33,083 nucleotides of DNA from Gammaproteobacteria bacterium (GTDB lineage: Bacteria; Pseudomonadota; Gammaproteobacteria; Pseudomonadales; Litorivicinaceae): NCBI GenBank assembly GCA_002705795.1, contig PAHG01000012.1, positions 26,397 to 59,479 of the forward strand. The letters run 5' to 3'. The notes below the pieces were generated by a model. It was not told the DNA's origin. It searched no databases and saw only the letters and a program-made list of their open reading frames with translations. This document shows, piece after piece, positions 26,718-33,083 of the stretch. Each line of letters starts with the position of its first letter. Position 1 is the first letter of the stretch. The translations under genes and the position numbers were made by a program.

Positions 26718-27674
26718 TTATTGGCCAGAATCCGGGCTGCCGCGCATGCCAGCAGCAGCCGGAGATAGCATCCGCTTTGCGCTGATTATCCCGTTAGAAT
26801 CAACGGACACCAGACCGACAAAAGGACCCCCTGTAAAATAGGCGCGCATAGTATCGCACACATTAACCCCTTTTCCAGAAAGTTTTTGTCCTTTAATAAG
26901 AGTTATACATTCATTATCCGTAAACTCGATCCGTGGAAATTGACTCAAGATCGCATCGATAGGTAGCAGCGAAGATTCAAGTGTTGCATAGCCACGCTTT
27001 TGCTGTGATTCGATTGTACTCCATGGCTGCGCTTGGTCTAGCGAAAATCCACCCGACAGATCGCGCCGCAACCGACTCAGATGCGCGACGGTTCCAAGCG
27101 ACTTACCGATCGTTTCAGCGAGGCTCCGTATATATGTGCCTTTGGAGCATCGGACACTGATATCGATCCAACCCTCACCTGCATCAAACCGCACAAGCTT
27201 GTTACTCAAGATTTGAATTGCTCGCGGAGGCCGCTCAATTTCCCGGCCCTGACGAGCCCATCTATACAGGGGCTTCCCTCGATATTTGAGCGCCGATACC
27301 ATTGGAGGTATTTGCATAAGCGAGCCCGTGAGCGAATCCAGCGCAGCCACTATGATATGTTCCGTTAATTCAGGAATTGGCTTGACTAAAATAACATCGC
27401 CGTCGGCATCAAGCGTATTGGTCGTAGAACCGAGTTGAACACGCGCGAGATAACCTTTGTTCGCATCGAGGCCGTACTGACTGAACTTAGTAGCCTCTCC
27501 AAATACGACAGGCAAAACACCAGTCGCCATAGGGTCAAGCGAACCCGTATGTCCGACCTTTTTTGCATTAGACCATCTCTTCAATCGACTCACCACGCCA
27601 TTAGAGGTAAGGCCAGAAGGCTTGTCCACAACCAAGATCCCGTTTACATCGCGGCCCTTGTCGCTCTTACCCAT
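26718..27674 (-). CDS. truB: tRNA pseudouridine-55 synthase
   Basis: TruB makes pseudouridine 55 in the T-loop of nearly all tRNAs and also acts as a tRNA-folding chaperone. The 318-residue protein carries GILVVDKPSGLTSNGVV and KKVGHTGSLDPMATGVL with catalytic Asp47 (Asp48 in E. coli). Also present are the substrate-binding stretch QIPPMVSALKYRGKPLYRWAR and CSKGTYIRSLAE. A C-terminal PUA-like domain follows. Its ATG overlaps the rbfA stop by one base (TAATG), indicating coupled translation. Confidence 0.97.
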   Translation of the reverse strand: MGKSDKGRDVNGILVVDKPSGLTSNGVVSRLKRWSNAKKVGHTGSLDPMATGVLPVVFGEATKFSQYGLDANKGYLARVQLGSTTNTLDADGDVILVKPIPELTEHIIVAALDSLTGSLMQIPPMVSALKYRGKPLYRWARQGREIERPPRAIQILSNKLVRFDAGEGWIDISVRCSKGTYIRSLAETIGKSLGTVAHLSRLRRDLSGGFSLDQAQPWSTIESQQKRGYATLESSLLPIDAILSQFPRIEFTDNECITLIKGQKLSGKGVNVCDTMRAYFTGGPFVGLVSVDSNGIISAKRMLSPAAAGMRGSPDSGQ

Positions 27675-28045
27675 TAGCTTTTCTGGTCACTCTTCAATGC
27701 TTGATGGATAAGCTCGTTAATTCTTGCCCCGCGCTTTAATGAATCGTCGTAGTGAAATCGTAAATGCGGAACTTTACGGACTCTCAGGCCGCGACCAAGC
27801 TCCGTTCGCAAAAATACCGAAGCCTCATTCAGGATTGCGAGACTCTCAACAATCTCCTCATCAACGTCTCCAGGCACTAATACCGTGACATTCACATCGG
27901 CATAGGATAAGTCTTTCGATAGTTGAACGAAGTTAACTGTCACCATTCCAATACGAGGATCTTTCAACTCGCGCTGGATAAGCAGAGCAAGATCTCTCTT
28001 GATCCGCTCACCTAACCGTTGCGCACGATTAAATTCCGCCGGCAT
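27674..28045 (-). CDS. rbfA: 30S ribosome-binding factor A
   Basis: RbfA is a KH-fold factor that binds immature 30S subunits and helps finish the 16S 5' end; it is needed for growth in the cold. The 123-residue product starts with AEFNRAQRLGERIKRDLALLIQRELKDPRIGMVTV and later shows LGRGLRVRKVPHLRFHYDDS, the family hallmarks. It is joined to infB by a TAATG overlap and to truB by another, so the three genes are read as a tightly coupled unit. Confidence 0.97.
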   Translation of the reverse strand: MPAEFNRAQRLGERIKRDLALLIQRELKDPRIGMVTVNFVQLSKDLSYADVNVTVLVPGDVDEEIVESLAILNEASVFLRTELGRGLRVRKVPHLRFHYDDSLKRGARINELIHQALKSDQKS

Positions 28046-30525
28046 TAGATTTTCCGTGCAACCTCGCGCACATCGAACACCTCAATTTTGTCGCCTGACT
28101 TCACATCTGTGTAGTTCTTCACGCCGATACCACACTCAGTACCATTCCGAACTTCGTTAACGTCATCTTTAAATCTGCGAAGAGATTCAAGCTCACCCTC
28201 ATAAATCACGACGTTATCACGCAGTACACGAATCTTCTTGTTTCGATAAACGATACCTTCAATCACCATACATCCGGCGATTTGACCAAATTTTGGTGAA
28301 TTGAAGACATCCCTTACTTCGGCTACACCCACAATTTCCTCGCGAAGCTCAGGTGCAAGAAGACCTGACATAGCAGCTTTCACATCATCCACAATGTCAT
28401 AAATAACGCTGTAGTAGCGGAGCTCAATACCATCACGCTCGATCACCTGACGGGCGCCAGCATCTGCACGCACATTAAAGCCCAGGACAATCGCGCCTGC
28501 AGATGACGCAAGCGTCGCATCCGATTCCGTGATTCCACCGACACCTTGAACGACTATGTGCACACGCACTTCATCAGTAGCTAGCTTAAGGAGCGCAGCC
28601 GATAATGCTTCTAGTGTGCCTCTTACGTCAGTTTTCAGAACGATGTTGAGGTTCGAAACCTCACCAGCCTCCATATTTGCGAACATTTGATCGAGCTTTT
28701 GTGCGTGCTGACGCTTGTGTTCAGCATCACGTGTTCGCTCAGAACGGAATTCTGCTACTTCACGAGCCTTACGTTCATTCTCGAGAACTATGAGTTCATC
28801 ACCCGCATCCGGGGTTCCGGATAAACCAAGAATCTCAACAGGAATCGACGGGCCAGCCTGCTTGATTTGCTTACCGTTTTCATCAACTAATGCACGCACT
28901 TTACCCACCTGCTCACCGGCGAGGATAGCGTCACCAACTTTCAGAAGACCATTTTGTATGAGCATTGTCGCAACAGGACCACGACCTCTGTCTAGACGTG
29001 ATTCTATAACTATGCCCCGAGCAAAGCCCTCAGGAACAGCCATCAACTCCAACAATTCAGCCTGCAGCAATACTGCTTCAAGAAGCTCATCAATACCTTG
29101 GCCAGTATGCGCACTCACTGGAATAAACTGCACATCACCACCCCAATCTTCTGGGATGACTTCTCGGCTCGCCAATTCGGTTTTCACACGATCTGGGTCC
29201 GCCTCTTCCTTATCAACTTTATTCACTGCAACAACCATCGGAACACCAGCCGCACGCGCATGCTGAACCGCTTCTTCCGTCTGAGGCATCACGCCATCAT
29301 CCGCTGCAACCACAAGGATAACGATGTCAGTCACTTGAGCACCACGTGCGCGCATACTTGTAAAGGCCGCGTGACCTGGCGTGTCAATGAAGGTAATCAT
29401 GCCGTTATCTGTGTTTACGTGATAGGCGCCAATATGCTGAGTGATCCCGCCAGCCTCGCCAGCCGCAACACGTGATTTACGAATCCGATCCAGTAGCGAC
29501 GTTTTACCATGGTCAACATGGCCCATGACCGTCACGACCGGTGCCCGTGGGACTCGCTCCCCTTTTAGCTCTTGATAGTCGTCAAGTACTGATTGTTCGA
29601 GAGCATCATCAGCCACGACCTCAATCTTGTGACCCATCTCTTCGACTACAAGAACTGCAGTATCTTCATCCAACACCTGATTTATCGTAGCCATGACACC
29701 CATTTTCATCAAAATCTTAATCAGCTCTCCTGACTTCACGGCCATTTGGCTCGCCAACTCGGCAACGGTGACGGGTCCTGAAATTTTTACTTCACGGATA
29801 ATTGGCGCCGCAGGCTTCTCAAATTTGTGCGAAGACAATTCTTCGGCTGCCTTACCTGGCTTCCGTTTACCGCGCAATTTAGGTCCACGCTCGTCTTCAA
29901 CAGAAACGATCTTTCCTCGTTTGTCGTCGCGCTTTCCAGCCGGCTTATTAGAACGACGCGGTTCGTCATCGTCGCTAGGACGGTCGCGACGCATATGTGG
30001 TTCTTTCTTGTGGCGACGACCATCATCTTCTTTTGGTGGTGGAGGCGGTTCTAGGATCACTGGATCAACAACCTCTCCAATAATCTCTTTGGCCGCCGGG
30101 GTTATTTCAGAAGCACTCGAACTGGCCTCGGTAGCATTTTCTAATTCTCCAACCTGAGGATCTGCATGCTCATTAACTCCCTCAACTTCACGTGATTTAA
30201 CTTCGTCAATTTCGCGCTGCTTTTCAGCCTCAGCGGTTAAGTCCCTGTGGACATAGGTACGCTTCTTCCGCACTTCCACGTTAACCGCACCTGCACCAGC
30301 CTTAATAGTTGAAGTCGACTTACGACGTAACGTCACCTTGGCTGGTTCGGCAGAGACTCTTGCTTGCCCCGAGCGAATATGTGCAAGTAATTTCTGTTTC
30401 TCATTGTCAGTAACGACATCATCAGAGGAAGACTTATCGATTCCCGCTCCGGTCATCTGAGAAAGTAATTGTTCAGTTGTAATGCCAACGAGTGTGGCCA
30501 GCTGCTTTACTGTTGTATCAGACAA
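28045..30525 (-). CDS. infB: Translation initiation factor IF-2
   Basis: IF-2 is the GTPase that brings formyl-Met-tRNA to the 30S subunit and promotes joining of the 50S. The 826-residue protein has an N-terminal IF2_N-like domain ([19 protein letters not shown]), then a charged linker of Lys, Arg, Glu and Pro (about residues 60-230). A second IF2_N unit ([21 protein letters not shown]) follows. The G domain has [32 protein letters not shown] and VAVNKVDK. After it come domains II-IV, ending [18 protein letters not shown]. All GTP-binding motifs are intact. Length is within the gammaproteobacterial range. It starts 3 bp after nusA and overlaps rbfA. Confidence 0.98.
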   Translation of the reverse strand: MSDTTVKQLATLVGITTEQLLSQMTGAGIDKSSSDDVVTDNEKQKLLAHIRSGQARVSAEPAKVTLRRKSTSTIKAGAGAVNVEVRKKRTYVHRDLTAEAEKQREIDEVKSREVEGVNEHADPQVGELENATEASSSASEITPAAKEIIGEVVDPVILEPPPPPKEDDGRRHKKEPHMRRDRPSDDDEPRRSNKPAGKRDDKRGKIVSVEDERGPKLRGKRKPGKAAEELSSHKFEKPAAPIIREVKISGPVTVAELASQMAVKSGELIKILMKMGVMATINQVLDEDTAVLVVEEMGHKIEVVADDALEQSVLDDYQELKGERVPRAPVVTVMGHVDHGKTSLLDRIRKSRVAAGEAGGITQHIGAYHVNTDNGMITFIDTPGHAAFTSMRARGAQVTDIVILVVAADDGVMPQTEEAVQHARAAGVPMVVAVNKVDKEEADPDRVKTELASREVIPEDWGGDVQFIPVSAHTGQGIDELLEAVLLQAELLELMAVPEGFARGIVIESRLDRGRGPVATMLIQNGLLKVGDAILAGEQVGKVRALVDENGKQIKQAGPSIPVEILGLSGTPDAGDELIVLENERKAREVAEFRSERTRDAEHKRQHAQKLDQMFANMEAGEVSNLNIVLKTDVRGTLEALSAALLKLATDEVRVHIVVQGVGGITESDATLASSAGAIVLGFNVRADAGARQVIERDGIELRYYSVIYDIVDDVKAAMSGLLAPELREEIVGVAEVRDVFNSPKFGQIAGCMVIEGIVYRNKKIRVLRDNVVIYEGELESLRRFKDDVNEVRNGTECGIGVKNYTDVKSGDKIEVFDVREVARKI

Positions 30526-30528
30526 AAC

Positions 30529-32049
30529 TTACTCCTGCTCGCTAATTTCTTCAGCTGATTCATTAGCGTCATCTGCAAACCAAGGTTCACGAGCTTTCAT
30601 AATGAGGGCCGCTGCAGCGACTTCATCTACACCCTCAATTTCAGTCAATTCATCAACCGACAATTCTGCCAAGTCTTCCATAGTGCAAACACCACGATCT
30701 GCAAGCTGATATGCAAGTCCTGGAGCCATACCTTCCATCGTTAAAAGATCATCCTGCGGCTCACTTGATTTGTCACCAACAAGCGCAGCTGTTAACAATA
30801 CGTCACGCGCTCGCGCTCTGAGAGTCTCCACAAGATCTTCATCAAACCCATCAATCGAAAGCATTTCCTCAACAGGGACGTACGCTACTTCATCAATCGA
30901 GGTAAATCCCTCTTCAACCAAAATACCTGCCAATTCAGCATCCACAGCCATTCGAACCATAAACATGTTGACTAGCTTCTCAGACTCAGCTTCCTGGCGC
31001 TCAACGGCTTGTTCTTCGCTCATAACATTGAGCTTCCAATTGGTCAGTTCAGACGCCAAGCGCACGTTCTGCCCACCGCGACCGATCGCCTGAGCAAGGT
31101 TGTCACCGGTAACTGCAACATCCATTGAGCGGTTATCTTCATCCATCACTATCGAAGATACCTCCGCAGGCGCCATAGCGTTGATTACAAGTTGCGCAGG
31201 ATTATCATCCCACAATACGATATCCACACGCTCACCATTGAGTTCATTGGAAACGGCCTGTACGCGGGCACCACGCATACCAACACAGGCACCAACCGGA
31301 TCGATTCGTCCGTCATTGGTTTTAACAGCAATTTTTGCTCTCATTCCAGGATCCCGAGCCGCACCACGGATTTCGATGGTTTCTTCAGCGATTTCTGGAA
31401 CTTCAATTTTAAACAACTCAATCAGGAACTCTGGTGATGTACGAGACAAGATCAATTGTGGGCCGCGACCCTCGGTACGAATCTCCTGAAGAATCGCTCG
31501 TACACGATCATTCACACGGAAGATTTCTCGACCAATCAAATTCTCACGCGGCAGTAGGGCTTCTGCAACTCCGCCAAGATCAATAATCACAGAATCACGA
31601 GTAACTTTTTTCACAGTCCCGTTGATCAAACTGCAGAGACGGTTCTCATATTCTACGACGACTTTTTCGCGCTCGGCCTCGCGTACTTTCTGAACAATGA
31701 CTTGCTTCGCTGTTTGCGCTTCAATACGACCGAAATCAACAGATTCAACTTCAATCTCATACTCATCCCCAACTTGCAGGCCCATATCGATCTCGGCAGC
31801 TTCTTCAGTGGTCAACTCTGAACCCAAAATAGCAAGGTGGTCGTCTGGCACAACGACCCAACGACGAAAAGTGTCATATTCGCCAGTCGCGCGATCAATC
31901 GAGACACGAATATCGGCCTCTTCATCTCCATAACGCTTGCGCGTTGCCGTCGCCAATGCATGCTCGATTGCTTCAAATATAATTCCTTTCGGGATCCCCT
32001 TTTCATTTGAAAAGAGTTCAACTACCTGAAGGATTTCTTTGTTTCCCAT
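30529..32049 (-). CDS. nusA: Transcription termination/antitermination factor NusA
   Basis: NusA binds elongating RNA polymerase, promotes pausing and intrinsic termination, and takes part in antitermination. The 506-residue protein shows the N-terminal polymerase-binding domain ([27 protein letters not shown]), an S1 domain ([18 protein letters not shown]), KH1 and KH2 ([30 protein letters not shown]). Two C-terminal acidic repeats ([27 protein letters not shown]) complete it, as in E. coli. Its start overlaps the rimP 3' end by 32 nt. A terminator-like hairpin in the operon leader, described separately, is a plausible target for NusA feedback. Confidence 0.98.
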   Translation of the reverse strand: MGNKEILQVVELFSNEKGIPKGIIFEAIEHALATATRKRYGDEEADIRVSIDRATGEYDTFRRWVVVPDDHLAILGSELTTEEAAEIDMGLQVGDEYEIEVESVDFGRIEAQTAKQVIVQKVREAEREKVVVEYENRLCSLINGTVKKVTRDSVIIDLGGVAEALLPRENLIGREIFRVNDRVRAILQEIRTEGRGPQLILSRTSPEFLIELFKIEVPEIAEETIEIRGAARDPGMRAKIAVKTNDGRIDPVGACVGMRGARVQAVSNELNGERVDIVLWDDNPAQLVINAMAPAEVSSIVMDEDNRSMDVAVTGDNLAQAIGRGGQNVRLASELTNWKLNVMSEEQAVERQEAESEKLVNMFMVRMAVDAELAGILVEEGFTSIDEVAYVPVEEMLSIDGFDEDLVETLRARARDVLLTAALVGDKSSEPQDDLLTMEGMAPGLAYQLADRGVCTMEDLAELSVDELTEIEGVDEVAAAALIMKAREPWFADDANESAEEISEQE

Positions 32050-32530
32050 CTTTACTTCTGCCTACTTTTGTGACGTCAGCCACCACCAATTGACCTCGTT
32101 CAATATGCTCTGCTGGGAATTCATACTCAGTATCCCCTTGCTGCAAAAGAACTGACGCATTCTCGACTCGAACGATAAAGCCCGAGTAATTTTTTCTTCC
32201 TTCAAACGGAACCTTCAACTTGAGCTTCGCCTGATAACCAACGAATCGCTCGAAGTGCTCGAGTCGGTAAAGTGCGCGCTCGATCCCTGGCGAAGACACC
32301 TCAAGGGTGTATCGTTCAGGGAGTGGATCTTCTATATCTAGAATACGTGAGACTTGCCTACTAACAGCCTCACAATCATCCACTGTTATTGGCCTATCGG
32401 GATGATCAATCACCAACCGTAACGTTGATCGGTTAGCTCTGCCAATTATCTCGATTGCCCATAACTCAAGATCAAGAGAAGTTACACTCGACCCGAGAAG
32501 TGTAGTTAATTGCTGCTGCTTTGGTGTCAT
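32018..32530 (-). CDS. rimP: Ribosome maturation factor RimP
   Basis: RimP binds the 30S subunit early and assists its assembly. The ORF track begins at 32593, but the upstream part runs through a perfect hairpin with a T-tract. I choose the ATG at 32530, giving [16 protein letters not shown] and 170 residues (E. coli 150). The family core is present: [62 protein letters not shown], and the SH3-like C-terminal domain. The C-terminus ([14 protein letters not shown]) overlaps the start of nusA. It is the first gene of the operon, 15 bp after a hairpin terminator. Confidence 0.95.
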   Translation of the reverse strand: MTPKQQQLTTLLGSSVTSLDLELWAIEIIGRANRSTLRLVIDHPDRPITVDDCEAVSRQVSRILDIEDPLPERYTLEVSSPGIERALYRLEHFERFVGYQAKLKLKVPFEGRKNYSGFIVRVENASVLLQQGDTEYEFPAEHIERGQLVVADVTKVGRSKDGKQRNPSGS

Positions 32531-32547
32531 ATCCAACCGCCAAAAAC

Positions 32548-32568
32548 AAAAAAACCCCAAATTGGGGT
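32548..32568 (-). terminator. Intrinsic terminator/attenuator in the rimP-nusA-infB leader
   Basis: Read on the minus strand, ACCCC-AATTT-GGGGT is followed by an uninterrupted T-tract (TTTTTTTG, counting the stem end), ending about 18 bases before the rimP ATG. There is no room for a promoter between it and rimP, so operon transcripts must read through it. In E. coli, terminators also lie between metY and rimP and the operon is autoregulated by NusA. A similar control is inferred here. Confidence 0.8.
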
Positions 32569-32593
32569 CATGGCCTGCGTATTCTCTCCTCAC

Positions 32594-32626
32594 GGCACTT
32601 GGCGAAACGCAAATTCAGCCAAGGCC
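32594..32626 (-). other. Second leader hairpin upstream of the rimP terminator
   Basis: CTTGGC and GCCAAG pair over 6 bp around a 14-nt loop, and the stem extends by GGC/GCC past a one-base bulge. It has no T-tract on either strand, so it is not a terminator itself. On the minus strand it precedes the terminator hairpin by about 25 bases and would be part of the operon leader RNA. Role unknown. Confidence 0.45.
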
Positions 32627-32666
32627 CCCTCGTAAAAAGTGGCAATAGTATGACCGAGAGGCATTA

Positions 32667-32903
32667 CTAAATCAATGTCTTCTTATGTACCGTCCTGTCG
32701 ACAGCACAACGCTCGCCAGTAGGACATAACAAATTGCGAAGTCGCTTATCAGATTTTTCAACGAAAACATTCGGTTCATCAGGCTTCGGATAGGAGCGAA
32801 AGGCCCACATTTTGGTGTCCCTCAACAAACGAACTACCCCTACTGGGACGCCAAGCCGAAAAACCTCAAAGCTTCGTCGCCCGAGTCGCTTAATTGTAAG
32901 CAT
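32667..32903 (-). CDS. Small hypothetical protein, basic
   Basis: I do not recognise this gene. From the ATG at 32903, preceded by GGAGA seven bases upstream, it encodes 78 residues. The ORF track starts nine codons earlier, at 32930. The sequence is rich in Arg and Lys (LTIKRLGRRSFEVFRLGVPVG at the start) with a middle part MWAFRSYPKPDEPNVFVEKS and two cysteines near the end (LLCPTGERC). There is no signal peptide or membrane segment. It takes the place where many relatives have secG and a tRNA-Leu before rimP. The good ribosome binding site supports it; lack of a known family keeps confidence moderate. Confidence 0.5.
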   Translation of the reverse strand: MLTIKRLGRRSFEVFRLGVPVGVVRLLRDTKMWAFRSYPKPDEPNVFVEKSDKRLRNLLCPTGERCAVDRTVHKKTLI

Positions 32904-32939
32904 AGCGGACTCTCCTTTTCCCCATTCCAACCTAGTTCG

Positions 32940-32968
32940 AGCTTAAGAAACCAAAGTCATTTTTTCAA
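32940..32968 (-). promoter_or_regulatory. Weak sigma-70-like promoter upstream of the small hypothetical gene
   Basis: On the minus strand TTGAAA (five of six to -35) is followed after exactly 17 bp by TAAGCT (three of six to -10), about 37 bp before the ATG at 32903. It could drive the small gene and, by readthrough, the rimP operon. The -10 is poor. Confidence 0.3.
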
Positions 32969-33002
32969 ACCGGCTTAGTCGAAGATCATTGCGCACCCGC
33001 AA

Positions 33003-33083
33003 TAGAGCTGTAGAGCTGTAGAGCTGTAGAGCTGTAGAGCTGTAGAGCTGTAGAGCTGTAGAGCTGTAGAGCTGTAGAGCTGT
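33003..33083. repeat. Perfect 8-bp tandem repeat (TAGAGCTG)n reaching the window end
   Basis: TAGAGCTG is repeated ten times without a mismatch from 33003 to 33082, and the next unit begins at the last base. Eight is not a multiple of three, so this is not a protein repeat, and there are no spacers as in CRISPR. Because the window stops inside the array, the true copy number is unknown. It may be a genuine variable-number repeat at a contig break or an assembly artefact. Confidence 0.95.

Noticed and set aside
29693-30157. 154-codon plus-strand ORF opposite infB
   Set aside because: It is low-complexity, Ser/Arg-rich antisense to the repetitive charged linker of IF-2.
33003-33083. Possible CRISPR array
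   Set aside because: The unit is 8 bp and there are no spacers; it is a simple tandem repeat.

Overview
The window reads as chromosomal DNA of a free-living gammaproteobacterium of the Pseudomonadales/Oceanospirillales type, with moderate GC and very tight gene packing. Two blocks follow Pseudomonas gene order as I remember it: dksA-gluQ-(cbrA)-cbrB-crcZ-pcnB-folK-panB-panC followed by pnp-rpsO-truB-rbfA-infB-nusA-rimP, and dsbD-aroQ-accB-accC-prmA-dusB-fis-purH-purD. I see no insertion sequences, prophage, CRISPR array, tRNA or rRNA. The right edge ends inside a perfect 8-bp tandem repeat, which looks like a contig end.

Layout. 1-6153 (minus): mpl, a LON-domain gene, proA, nadD, rsfS, rlmH and mrdA (cut by the left edge), covering wall recycling, proline, NAD, ribosome maturation and cell elongation. 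6335-8367: ppa, a DUF2333 gene on the minus strand, and a secreted one-domain DsbD-alpha protein at the locus that normally holds full dsbD. 8412-15648 (plus): aroQ, accB, accC, prmA, dusB, fis, purH, purD. 15645-17496 (minus): sfsA and an aminotransferase. 17586-24193 (plus): dksA, gluQ, a CbrB-type sigma-54 activator, a non-coding interval, pcnB, folK, panB, panC. 24261-32530 (minus): the rimP-nusA-infB-rbfA-truB-rpsO-pnp translation and RNA-decay operon. 32667-33083: one small unknown gene and the tandem repeat.

The most notable region is 18895-20690. The CbrB orthologue has lost its partner kinase gene cbrA from the locus. Its receiver domain has lost most phosphorylation residues, with Glu in place of the acceptor Asp, while the AAA+ domain, GAFTGA loop and HTH are intact. 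Immediately downstream lie repeated GTTAC/GTAAC boxes, an IHF-like site, a correctly spaced -24/-12 promoter, and about 270 nt of structured A-rich sequence ending in a strong intrinsic terminator. This matches a CrcZ-type RNA, the Hfq/Crc-sequestering RNA of Pseudomonas carbon catabolite repression. It carries AAnAAnAA Hfq motifs, several displayed in the loops of short hairpins. I infer a CbrB-to-CrcZ branch that no longer depends on CbrA phosphorylation. Other oddities are the reduced DsbD, a Fis without its N-terminal arm region, and a terminator hairpin in the rimP-nusA leader.
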